Source: CAZTAR01 sp043813895
GTDB lineage: Bacteria; Planctomycetota; Phycisphaerae; UBA1845; UTPLA1
Direction: 5' to 3'
Assembly (NCBI GenBank): GCA_043813895.1
Contig: JBDRKQ010000241.1
Location: 1 to 42,034, forward strand
Length of the DNA stretch: 42,034 bases
Shown here: positions 16,519-24,353 of the stretch, in pieces
Position numbering within the stretch: position 1 is the first letter of the stretch
How the letters are laid out: every line of letters starts with the position of its first letter
Made by a program: the position numbers and the translations under genes
The notes under the pieces: generated by a model
Seen by the model: the letters and a program-made list of their open reading frames with translations, nothing else
Told to the model about the DNA's origin: nothing
The model's database searches: none

Positions 16519-16541
16519 CACTGGCGGGCGAGCCGCCGGTG
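16519..16541. repeat. Hairpin CACTGGCGG-(5 nt)-CCGCCGGTG
   Basis: A 9-bp stem with a single G-U pair and the loop GCGAG. It lies 29 bp after the previous hairpin. The CTGGCGGG...CCGCCGGTGGCACC wording is a repeat type that I associate with planctomycete intergenic DNA. Confidence 0.45.
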
Positions 16542-16815
16542 GCACCGGGCGCAATGTCGTAGCCGCTCTCGGAATAGTGCTTGCCGTCCTTCGTCGTCAC
16601 GGCTTGAGTCTCCTTGGCGGATTGATGTCGGTGTTGCTGATCCCCGCGATCTCCCTTCCTCCTTCCCACGGATGATAGGCATGTGTTTTCGCTTTTCCAT
16701 GAGGTTTCTTACACTGTTGGCAGCCTGGCACACAGACCGTACGGCGGCGATAATTCCCCCTTGCGCAAAGTGAGGGAGAGCGCCTCGCGGAATCCGCTGT
16801 CAGGAGATCGAACCG

Positions 16816-17868
16816 ATGACCCAAACACGCAGCAAACGCTCAAACCTGCTACTGCAAGCTCTCGAACCGTCAGCTCGTGTGGTCGTCATCACGCATGACA
16901 CCCCGGACCCTGACGCGATCGCCGGCGGATGGGCTCTTCACACGCTGATCCGCGAGCGTCTCAAACGCCCCGTCCGATTGATCGGCGGCGGGGCTGTCGT
17001 CCGCGCCGAAAACGTCCACATGATCAAGATGCTCGAGCCGCCAATCGAGTTGGTCGACGAATACACCCCTGAGTCGGACTGTGCAGTAGTGCTGGTCGAC
17101 TGCTCGGCGGAAGCCGCCAACCATCTCCTTGGTGACGGCGCCGTACGCCCTGTCGCGGTGATCGATCACCACGAGCCCACGGGCAAGAGTGTTCCCGTCT
17201 CGTTCCGCGACGTTCGGCCGCGCGCGGCGGCGGCAGCAACGATGTCGGCGGGATATCTTCGTGAACAGGGCATCGAACCGACGAAGCAGCTCGCAACAGC
17301 CCTCCTGTATGCCGTGCGAACCGAAGCCCTCAATCGCCAGTCACCGTTCACGCGCGCGGACCGCGGTGTGGTCGGCTGGCTCTCGAAGAGAGCCGACCAC
17401 CAAGCCTTGTCAGAAATCGAGCACGCACCACTGCCGAGAACCTACTACGAGGAGATGATGCTCGCACTGGGCAGCACGTTCCTCTACGGCAACACGGCCA
17501 TCTGTTTTCTGCCGCACGCCGGCAACCCCGAGATTGTGGGTGAGTTCGCCGACCTGCTGATCCGCTGCACCGACACAGAGCGCGTCCTGTGTGGAGCCGT
17601 TGTGCACGACCAATTGACCATCTCGGCCAGGACGTCGGCGATCGGCGGCGACGTCTTACGGCTCCTGAGACCGACGCTGAAGGGGCTCGGACACTGGGGA
17701 GGCCATCGTAACCGGGCCGGTGGCCGGATCATCGCAAGTGGCGAGGGCGGCGCCATCACTCAGCAGCTCCTGGATGAAGTCAAGGCCCGGTGGCTGCATG
17801 CGTGTGGTGTCACGGAGACCCGGGGGACACGCCTGGTGACCAAGCGGGACGTGCTCGACCTGTTCTAA
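16816..17868 (+). CDS. DHH-family phosphoesterase (NrnA-like)
   Basis: A 350-residue two-domain phosphoesterase. The N-terminal DHH domain has VITHDTPDPDAIAGG (the metal-binding HxxPDxDAI motif with D replacing the usual second residue type), VLVDCS and the diagnostic VIDHHEPTG. The C-terminal DHHA1 domain has LGHWGGHRNRAGGRI, the substrate-gripping GGH motif. NrnA-type enzymes degrade oligoribonucleotides of 2-5 nt and, in some species, pAp or linear dinucleotides such as pApA. Its position 320 bp upstream of a diadenylate cyclase gene makes a pApA/c-di-AMP turnover role attractive, but it is not a GdpP-type protein (no PAS/GGDEF or membrane part). Confidence 0.88.
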   Translation: MTQTRSKRSNLLLQALEPSARVVVITHDTPDPDAIAGGWALHTLIRERLKRPVRLIGGGAVVRAENVHMIKMLEPPIELVDEYTPESDCAVVLVDCSAEAANHLLGDGAVRPVAVIDHHEPTGKSVPVSFRDVRPRAAAAATMSAGYLREQGIEPTKQLATALLYAVRTEALNRQSPFTRADRGVVGWLSKRADHQALSEIEHAPLPRTYYEEMMLALGSTFLYGNTAICFLPHAGNPEIVGEFADLLIRCTDTERVLCGAVVHDQLTISARTSAIGGDVLRLLRPTLKGLGHWGGHRNRAGGRIIASGEGGAITQQLLDEVKARWLHACGVTETRGTRLVTKRDVLDLF

Positions 17869-18189
17869 ACCTGGCGCTCTTTGCCGACCCATATCGCCAA
17901 GCGATCGCCCGGCGGCTGTACCTTTCGGCGGTGTGCAGGATGATCAGGCGGCGGGTTCTCAACCTGGCATCCCTGGTCTTGCGGATGATTCGACAAAACC
18001 GCCGGTTGCGTTGCCGTGACGATTCGATCAAGCTACTGTGTATGGCGTTCCCTTTCTGCCAGGTCTCCGGGTGGTTCGTAGTTGTTTGGGAACGCCTGCT
18101 TTATGTGCGACCTTGTTCGGGGCACAACTTCATTCAGGATCCCGATCAGAGACTGGGCGACGGCTGGATATTTCGCGGAAGCATCCGAG
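17869..18189. other. Intergenic region upstream of the diadenylate cyclase fusion
   Basis: A 321-bp stretch without a recognisable gene, RNA or clear promoter. In-frame sequence upstream of ATG 18190 extends to 18082, but it shows no EIIA-like similarity and is treated as untranslated. I looked for a ydaO/c-di-AMP-riboswitch-like structure and did not see one. Confidence 0.5.
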
Positions 18190-19566
18190 ATGAATCTCAA
18201 GACACTGGTCGGCGCCATTCGAGTCGTGGAGTTGACGGCCAAGACGCGGGCGAAGGCGATTCACACGCTGGTCGCGGCTGCGAATCTGGATGAGGAAGCC
18301 ATTACACAGGAAGAAGTCGTCGAAGCGATTGAAGAGCGCGAGGCAGCCGCTCAGACCATTGTCGCGGACGGCTTCGCCCTACCTCACGCCGTGATCAACT
18401 GGGGCGGCGATTATCGCGTCGTTCTGGGCCGCAGCCGTCCGGGCGTGGAATATGGTATCCCCGGAAGCGGCCGCGTTCATTTGATTGCGCTGGTGATCGT
18501 CGGCCGGAAGCATCGACAAATCCACCTTGAACTCCTCGCGGCGCTGGCGGAACTGCTGGATTCGGCCGAGTACCGCCGAACGATTGTTGAAGCCCGCAAT
18601 CTACGCGTCGTCGAGCAGCTGCTGAGGGGCACGGCGGGCATAGAGCCCAAACGCCGTGTGCGGCGATTGCAGCGCTCGCCTCAACTGAATAGGGTTCTGA
18701 TTGAGAAAGCGATTGACCTAGTGAGACTGTTGAACGCACAGGCGCTGCTGTTGGCTGTCGACCGTGTCGAGAGCCTGCCGTGGGATGCGTTGTGCGCATG
18801 GACCGGTCCTGTGCTGGTCGTAACTTCACAAAAGGGCGGTGATTTCGTTCCCGAGCGGCCTGATACGCACCTGCTCGAGGTTCCACACGCTACCCTGACT
18901 CCAGTGGACCGTGCACATTTCGGGTTGCTGCTGGCCACGTCCACCGACCTTCTCAACGACGAGAGCAACGTCGTTTGCGTAACCGGCGCAGGCGGCACGG
19001 ATCTGGACAGTGTCACCGTGATTCGGCCGGCAGTGCATTTCAAGGCCATGTTCGCCGGCAGGACGACACGGCGTTCGGCCAGGATCCAACCAGCGGTCAT
19101 GTTGCGCGCCTTGTCGCTTGCCATCGAGCTTGCTGCCGAAGGGCGGGAAGCGCGCCCGATCGGTACCATGTTTGTGATCGGAGACACCCGCCAAGTTATG
19201 CGGCACACCCGGCAACTCGTGCTGAACCCCTTTCACGGTTACGCGCGTTCTCTGCGGAGTCTGCTCGATCGCAGCCTTGCCGAGACGATCAAGGAATTCG
19301 CGTTGCTGGACGGGGCATTCGTCGTTCATGCGGATGGCACGCTGCTGAGCGCAGGTACGTATGTGGTACCCAAGGCTTCAGCCGCGCGCCTCCCCCAGGG
19401 GCTGGGCACGCGACATCAGGCGGCGGCGGCCGTCACAACCCACACACAGGCCATGTCGATCGTGGTCAGTCAATCCACAGGAACCGTCACGGTCTTCCGA
19501 AACGGCCAGGTCGTTTTCATGCTGGAACGGGCCGCGCATCCGGGTTTGCGAAGGGACACGCCATGA
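18190..19566 (+). CDS. PTS EIIA (type 2)-middle domain-diadenylate cyclase (DisA_N/DAC) fusion
   Basis: A 458-residue cytosolic protein with three parts. Residues 1-145 are a PTS_EIIA_2 domain with the phospho-histidine H66 in FALPHAV and the preceding EEREAAAQT segment. Residues about 150-285 form an alpha/beta domain (LLLAVDRVESLPW, VLVVTSQKGG) that resembles the pyruvate-kinase-like domain of archaeal DacZ-type cyclases. Residues about 285-450 are a DAC domain: IGTMFVIGD, DGA at 374-376, and GLGTRHQAAA at about 405-413, where the family has RHR and this protein has R408-H409-Q410. The product should be c-di-AMP. The start ATG at 18190 gives a normal EIIA beginning. It overlaps the next gene by ATGA. 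The fusion is unusual and I know of no described example. Confidence 0.85.
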   Translation: MNLKTLVGAIRVVELTAKTRAKAIHTLVAAANLDEEAITQEEVVEAIEEREAAAQTIVADGFALPHAVINWGGDYRVVLGRSRPGVEYGIPGSGRVHLIALVIVGRKHRQIHLELLAALAELLDSAEYRRTIVEARNLRVVEQLLRGTAGIEPKRRVRRLQRSPQLNRVLIEKAIDLVRLLNAQALLLAVDRVESLPWDALCAWTGPVLVVTSQKGGDFVPERPDTHLLEVPHATLTPVDRAHFGLLLATSTDLLNDESNVVCVTGAGGTDLDSVTVIRPAVHFKAMFAGRTTRRSARIQPAVMLRALSLAIELAAEGREARPIGTMFVIGDTRQVMRHTRQLVLNPFHGYARSLRSLLDRSLAETIKEFALLDGAFVVHADGTLLSAGTYVVPKASAARLPQGLGTRHQAAAAVTTHTQAMSIVVSQSTGTVTVFRNGQVVFMLERAAHPGLRRDTP

Positions 19567-21785
19567 AAGCAGCACCCGCGCCGGACATTCACGTCGAAAC
19601 GGTACTGCACCGGGACCTGGGACTCACCACTGCTCTTGCGATCGGCGTGGGTACCATGATCGCGGCGGGAATCTTCACCCTGTCGGGTCTCGCGATTCGG
19701 AACGTGGGGTCGGCCGCAATCGTATCCTTTCTGCTAGCTGCGGGTGTCGCACTGCTCACGGCGCTGACGTATTGTGAGTTTGCGTCGATCTATCCTGAGT
19801 CGGGTGAGGGTTATCTTTACGCCCGTAGAACCTTTCGGCCTATCTTCGCCTATTTCGTCGGGTGGGCGCTCGTTTTGGGCTACACCTCTTCGTGCGCATT
19901 CTACATCGCGAGCCTGTCGAGCTACTTTACCGAGTTCGTATGGAGAACGCCGTTCGAGAGCATGGCGGGTGTGGCCGCCCTGCTGATACTGACCTTGCTC
20001 AATATGAAGGGAACGAAGGAAAGCGGCCACTTTCAAGTCGTGGTGACCGCAGCCAAAGTCGCTCTGTTGATCTGGTTTGTCGTTGGCGGAATGAGCAGCG
20101 TTCGTGTCGATGACATGGCCGAGAAGTTCAGCACGGACTGGGTCAAGATTTTCGGCACCGCCTCAATGGTGTTCATCACGTTCTTCGGCTTCTCGGCCAT
20201 CGCCGCGTCGGCGGGGGAAGTCAGAGACCCCGTCAGAACCATCCCGCGAGCGATTTTCATCTCGATGGGAATCGTGACGCTGTTATACACACTGGTAGTC
20301 CTGGTAATAATCGCCGCTAGGCTGAGCGAATACAGCGAGGCCGCGTTGGGCAATGCCGCCCGGCAGTTCCTCGGGCCCGTCGGCGGCATGGTGATTGTCG
20401 CCGGCGCGATCTTCTCGATGGTCTCAGCGGCCAACGCATCGATCATGGCGGGCTCCCGCGTGGTCTTATCGATGAGCCGCCTTGGACATTTCCCCCGAAA
20501 CTTCGGCGCAGTCAATCCTAAAACTCGGACTCCGATCGTCTCCATCCTGTTGGTTGGTGGGGCCATCCTGGTGTTTGCCATCAGTCTCCCGCTGGAAGAG
20601 TTGGCACATTTCGCTGACACCGTTCTGTTATTGGCGCTGATTCTGGTCAACACTGCGTTAATCGTCCATCGGCGGAAGTATCCAGACGTTGAGCGCCCGT
20701 TCCGAGTGCCTTGGGTGCCTGTGCTGCCGGCGCTGGGGGGACTCGCCAATCTGTACCTGTTGGTGCAGATAGCTCACCACGCGGCGCCGATGGCAATGGC
20801 GTGTGGATGTTTGATACTGGGTGTCTTCGGCTTCGTGATCTGGAAGAGTTACAAGGCCGGCGAGATCGCGCTACCCGGTGTTCCTTCGCGAGTCGCTCTG
20901 GAGCGATCCGCCGCGACCGGTGAGAGCCGCTTCAAGGTATTGGTGCCATTGGCCAATCCCGCCAACGTGCCGCACCTCATCGAACTCGCTGCCGCCATCG
21001 CTGCCGAGCGTCAGGGAGAGATCGTTGCACTGCGCGTGGTCGTCGTGCCGGAGCAGCTACCGCCGACTCGCGAGGACGCCATCGTGGAGAGAGAAAAACA
21101 CATCCTGGAGCTTGCTCAAGCCGCTGCGTTACAGCACGGGATTCCCGTCACGTCGCTGATCCGCATCGGACACGACCCGGCACGGGCCATACTGGAAACG
21201 GCCACCCAGCGCGACTGCGACCTGATCCTGCTGGGCTGGAAAGGCTATACCTCGACGACGCGGAAGATTCTCGGAGAGGTCGTGGACACCGTCGTGAACC
21301 ACGCCCGAGCCGACATTATGCTGGTCAAGTACGTTGGAGATGAGCCGCTGCGGAGCTTCCTCGTGCCTACCGCCGGTGGCGAACACGCACGCTGTGCCGA
21401 GCAGTACGTCGCCTCCCTGGCCCGGGCAAACCAAGGAACCGTGACCGTATGCGGCGTAGCGCCAGCGAGGGCTGCCGAGCAGGACGTCACGGCAGTCAAT
21501 CGCCGGCTGGACGAAGCTGTCGCGCGCCTGGAAGCAAACGACGGCTTCCAACTCGACGGCAAGATCATCCGCCACAAGTCCGTCAGCGTAGGCATCATCC
21601 AGGAGGCAAAGAACTACGACGCCGTAGTGGTCGGCGCGGCGGGCGGCAGCATCTACCCGCAAATCCTCTTTGGCAGTATCCCAGAGGCCATCGCCAAGCG
21701 CTCGAGCCGGACGGTGATTCTGGTCAAGCATCATCATCCGGTGAAGGCGCTGGTCGGCCAGGTTCTCGGGGAGGGGGCGGAGTAG
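19563..21785 (+). CDS. APC-superfamily permease with two C-terminal universal-stress domains
   Basis: A 740-residue inner-membrane transporter. About 12 hydrophobic segments span residues 18-440, with the APC TM1 signature IGVGTMIAAGIF and the TM6 segment FFGFSAIAASAGEVRDPVRTIP. Two USP domains follow, at about 456-595 and 596-735. The second keeps the nucleotide motif GAAG-x9-GS; the first has GWKG-x9-GE, so it may not bind ATP in the usual way. The start overlaps the cyclase stop (ATGA), which implies translational coupling. Substrates of this family are amino acids, and for the KimA branch potassium; this one cannot be assigned. The cytosolic USP domains are plausible c-di-AMP or ATP sensors. 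Confidence 0.9.
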   Translation: MKAAPAPDIHVETVLHRDLGLTTALAIGVGTMIAAGIFTLSGLAIRNVGSAAIVSFLLAAGVALLTALTYCEFASIYPESGEGYLYARRTFRPIFAYFVGWALVLGYTSSCAFYIASLSSYFTEFVWRTPFESMAGVAALLILTLLNMKGTKESGHFQVVVTAAKVALLIWFVVGGMSSVRVDDMAEKFSTDWVKIFGTASMVFITFFGFSAIAASAGEVRDPVRTIPRAIFISMGIVTLLYTLVVLVIIAARLSEYSEAALGNAARQFLGPVGGMVIVAGAIFSMVSAANASIMAGSRVVLSMSRLGHFPRNFGAVNPKTRTPIVSILLVGGAILVFAISLPLEELAHFADTVLLLALILVNTALIVHRRKYPDVERPFRVPWVPVLPALGGLANLYLLVQIAHHAAPMAMACGCLILGVFGFVIWKSYKAGEIALPGVPSRVALERSAATGESRFKVLVPLANPANVPHLIELAAAIAAERQGEIVALRVVVVPEQLPPTREDAIVEREKHILELAQAAALQHGIPVTSLIRIGHDPARAILETATQRDCDLILLGWKGYTSTTRKILGEVVDTVVNHARADIMLVKYVGDEPLRSFLVPTAGGEHARCAEQYVASLARANQGTVTVCGVAPARAAEQDVTAVNRRLDEAVARLEANDGFQLDGKIIRHKSVSVGIIQEAKNYDAVVVGAAGGSIYPQILFGSIPEAIAKRSSRTVILVKHHHPVKALVGQVLGEGAE

Positions 21786-22092
21786 CCGGGCCCGCGGAGG
21801 CAGATGACCCGCGATGACGCATGAACCAGCGTGGCCCGGCCGCGTGAAAGGTGGCTGAAATCGTAATCGAACATTGCTCATGCGAGATGCCGGGAGGGGG
21901 GGCATGATTGGCGGAGCAGCGTCCGGGCAACAAGCCGATCTGCGGGGTAGCCGGTGACTCGGCCTAGCCGATGGGATAAAATGCGTTTAATCTAGATTTC
22001 ACGGACATCTCACTGCTGGACGGAATGCTTCCGGCATGAAAGTGGATTCTGGGAAGGTTTCTGTCAGCGACGGAACTGGAGTGTGAGCGAAT
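21786..22092. other. Intergenic region upstream of the glutamate-stereochemistry operon
   Basis: About 307 bp without a gene. It holds the promoter candidate at 21954-21982. Several GC-rich palindromic words such as GCCGGGCCCGC lie just after the transporter stop, but they have no T tract, so I do not call a terminator. Confidence 0.5.
21954..21982 (+). promoter_or_regulatory. Candidate sigma-70 promoter for the four-gene operon
   Basis: GTGACT at 21954-21959 (4 of 6 to TTGACA), a 17-bp spacer, then TAAAAT at 21977-21982 (5 of 6 to TATAAT). It lies about 110 bp before the PLP-enzyme start and is the only AT-rich pocket in the gap. Confidence 0.4.
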
Positions 22093-23211
22093 ATGACTGC
22101 TTTTGACCCGTTGGCCAACGGGGCGACGACCGACGTTGACCCCTCGATGCCCATGCTTGACGGTGCGACGCCGGCTCTCGGAGGTCTTCCAAACAGCCTG
22201 GCTGAGCAGCAGCGCATCGCGGCTGATGGGACGCAGTCCATGGACGAGCGTCTGGAGGCCTACGAGGACATCTGCGATTCGGAGGTCGGCGACACGGCCC
22301 TCTCGCGGACCCGCAACGTCGAGCGCGAGCTGGGCATCCGACAACTTTTTCTCAAGTTCGAGGGCGGCAATCCAACGGGGACGCAGAAGGACCGCATCGC
22401 CTTTGCCCAGGCGATGGACGCACTGCGTCGGGGCTTTGATGCCATCACAGTGGCAACGTGCGGCAACTACGGCGCCGCCATCGCTACCGCGGCGTCCTAT
22501 GCCGGTCTGCGGTGCTTGATCTTCATCCCCGATGGCTACCGCACGAGACGTATCGCCGAAATGTCGCGACCGGGCGTCGAAATCATCCGAGTCGCCGGTG
22601 ATTACGAAACGGCCGTGCAGGCGTCGCAGGAAAGAGCCGACGCGGACGAAATCTACGACGCGAATCCCGGCGGGGCCAACACGGCGCTGCAGCTTAGCGC
22701 CTACGGCGCGATTGCATATGAGATCTACGACGAGTTGCGTGACGCACCCGCAGCCGTAGCCGTCCCGGTGTCGAACGGCACAACGTTGGCCGGCGTGCAC
22801 AAGGGCTTCGTCAGTCTTTATCGGCGCGGCAAGACCTCACGCATCCCCCGGATGATTGCCGGATCGACATTCGGCAAGAATCCGATTATCAACGCCGTCC
22901 TCAAGAATCTCGCGCAATGTGATGACCTGATGCCGGAGCGACTTCGAGAAACAGCCGTAAACGAGCCGCTCATCAACTGGCACGCCATCGACGGCGACTT
23001 GGCGCTCAATGCGATACGCGAAAGCGGCGGCACGGCGAGCTATGCGAGCGACAAGAACATGTTGCACTTCTCGAAGAGTCTCCGTGAACGCGAGGGACTC
23101 AGCGTGCTGCCGGCATCCACGGCCGGGCTCATCGCATTCCTCGACTGCCACCGTCGTGAGCCGTTCTCCAACGATCGCTATGTCGTTCTTATCACAGGAA
23201 AGCGAGCATGA
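22093..23211 (+). CDS. Threonine-synthase-like fold-type II PLP enzyme
   Basis: A 372-residue PLP enzyme. The Schiff-base lysine is K99 in EGGNPTGTQKDR; threonine synthases usually have NPTGSFKDR. The phosphate and substrate loop is ATCGNYGAAIATAASYAG, and the second PLP loop is VSNGTTLAGVHKGF. It lacks the long N-terminal region of housekeeping ThrC and has its own 60-residue leader, so it is probably a specialised beta/gamma-replacement or elimination enzyme and not the cell's threonine synthase. It overlaps the next gene by ATGA and heads a four-gene operon with DgcN-like, MurL-like/creatininase and DgcA-like genes. Its likely substrate is an amino acid or its phospho-ester, but this is open. 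Confidence 0.85.
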   Translation: MTAFDPLANGATTDVDPSMPMLDGATPALGGLPNSLAEQQRIAADGTQSMDERLEAYEDICDSEVGDTALSRTRNVERELGIRQLFLKFEGGNPTGTQKDRIAFAQAMDALRRGFDAITVATCGNYGAAIATAASYAGLRCLIFIPDGYRTRRIAEMSRPGVEIIRVAGDYETAVQASQERADADEIYDANPGGANTALQLSAYGAIAYEIYDELRDAPAAVAVPVSNGTTLAGVHKGFVSLYRRGKTSRIPRMIAGSTFGKNPIINAVLKNLAQCDDLMPERLRETAVNEPLINWHAIDGDLALNAIRESGGTASYASDKNMLHFSKSLREREGLSVLPASTAGLIAFLDCHRREPFSNDRYVVLITGKRA

Positions 23212-24341
23212 ACTCACTGTCGGAAAGTAACGCAATCATCTATTGCGAGGGCGCGTTCGGAACAACAAACGGCAAGACAGCTCACGGGCTTGTGCGTCGG
23301 ACGCGGCGGTACCGTGTCTTGTCCGTCGTCGATTCCAAGAGCGCGGGACGTGACGCCGGTGAAGAACTGGATGGCCGTCCGAACGGAATTCTGGTCCACG
23401 ATAGCATTGGAGGCGCGCACAAAGCCGCCAACGAGGCGGGGACCCCTGCGACTCACCTTGTGATCGGGTTGGCGCCGGACGGTGGGAAATTACCGGCGGG
23501 TGCCAGAAAGGACGTTCTGACGGCCATTGGCCTGGGCCTGAACATCGACTCGGGCCTGCACGATTATCTGGCCGACGACGACGAGATCCGTCGATTGGCT
23601 GCGGCGTACAGGGTGCAGATTCGCGACGTCCGCAAGCCGCCGCAAGCCTCGGAACTCCATTTCTTCAGCGCCAAGATCGAGGAAGTGAAGTCGTTGAAAG
23701 TGGCGGTTTTGGGGACGGACTCGGCCGTCGGAAAGCGAACCACCGCCTGGATGATTGTCGACGGTCTTCAGAAAGTCGGATGCAGCGCGGAACTCGTGGG
23801 GACCGGCCAGACGGCCTGGATGCAGGGAGCGCGGTACGGCGTGATCCTGGACAGCCTGATCAACGACTTCCTGACCGGCGAGATCGAGCACGCGGTCTGG
23901 AGCGCCTGGAAAGAACAGTCCCCGGACGTCCTCGTCGTCGAGGGACAGGGAGGTCTGCTCAACCCGGCATATCCGGGCGGATACGAAATCATCGCGGCTG
24001 CGCGGCCGGACGTCATCGTCCTCCAGCACGCCCCTGTACGAGAACATTATGACGGCTTTCCACAATACCCAATACATCCGCTCAAACAGCAGATTGAGGC
24101 GATCAGAGTGATATCAGGCAAACCTGTAATCGCGATCACGGTCAATCACGAGCGGCTTGGTCCTGCGGACGTTGCGAAGGCCTGTGAAGACATTCGTGGC
24201 GAAACAGGGCTCCCGGCCTACGACGTCCTGCTCACGGGAAGTGACGGGCTGTGCGAACTCCTGTTACCCTATGTGAAGCGCAGTTCCCGCCGGCCGCATG
24301 ATCCGGCAGACGTGGGTATCGCTTCCAGGGCGCGGAGGTAG
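23208..24341 (+). CDS. DUF1611 P-loop protein, DgcN (D-glutamate N-acetyltransferase)-like
   Basis: A 377-residue protein with two Rossmann-like halves. The N-terminal half has LSVVDSKSAGRDAG and THLVIGLAPDGGKLP. The C-terminal half has a P-loop GTDSAVGKRTTAW at about residues 168-180, then VGTGQTAWMQGARYG and VLVVEGQGGLLNPAYPGG. This is the DUF1611 family. A characterised member, DgcN, N-acetylates D-glutamate with acetyl-CoA as the first step of the DgcN-DgcA pathway, and a DgcA-like gene closes this operon. Whether the acceptor here is D-Glu itself or a glutamyl compound cannot be told. It is translationally coupled to the PLP enzyme upstream. Confidence 0.85.
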   Translation: MNSLSESNAIIYCEGAFGTTNGKTAHGLVRRTRRYRVLSVVDSKSAGRDAGEELDGRPNGILVHDSIGGAHKAANEAGTPATHLVIGLAPDGGKLPAGARKDVLTAIGLGLNIDSGLHDYLADDDEIRRLAAAYRVQIRDVRKPPQASELHFFSAKIEEVKSLKVAVLGTDSAVGKRTTAWMIVDGLQKVGCSAELVGTGQTAWMQGARYGVILDSLINDFLTGEIEHAVWSAWKEQSPDVLVVEGQGGLLNPAYPGGYEIIAAARPDVIVLQHAPVREHYDGFPQYPIHPLKQQIEAIRVISGKPVIAITVNHERLGPADVAKACEDIRGETGLPAYDVLLTGSDGLCELLLPYVKRSSRRPHDPADVGIASRARR

Positions 24342-24353
24342 CAAAGGCGGATC

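Larger units (their letters stand above)
16418..16815. other. Intergenic region with two hairpin repeats and a possible decayed minus-strand fragment
   Basis: About 400 bp with no intact gene. On the minus strand, two short high-GC3 stretches in different frames read EIAGISNTDINPP (about 16620-16655) and AKETQAVTTKDGKHYSESGYDIAPG (about 16540-16618) in sequence. This is what a frameshifted coding remnant would look like. I do not recognise the family, and it could be chance. The hairpin repeats are listed separately. Confidence 0.3.

Noticed and set aside
17869..18189. A possible c-di-AMP (ydaO) riboswitch before the cyclase gene
   Set aside because: I looked for the paired GC-rich stems and conserved loops of that class and did not find them. 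A covariance search with the Rfam model would be decisive.
18975..19562. A 196-codon upstream extension of the transporter frame
   Set aside because: It lies entirely inside the cyclase gene in another frame, and the ATG at 19563 starts a normal APC N-terminus.
22093..23211. Housekeeping threonine synthase (thrC)
   Set aside because: The lysine motif and N-terminus differ and the operon has no threonine-pathway genes, so the gene symbol was withheld.
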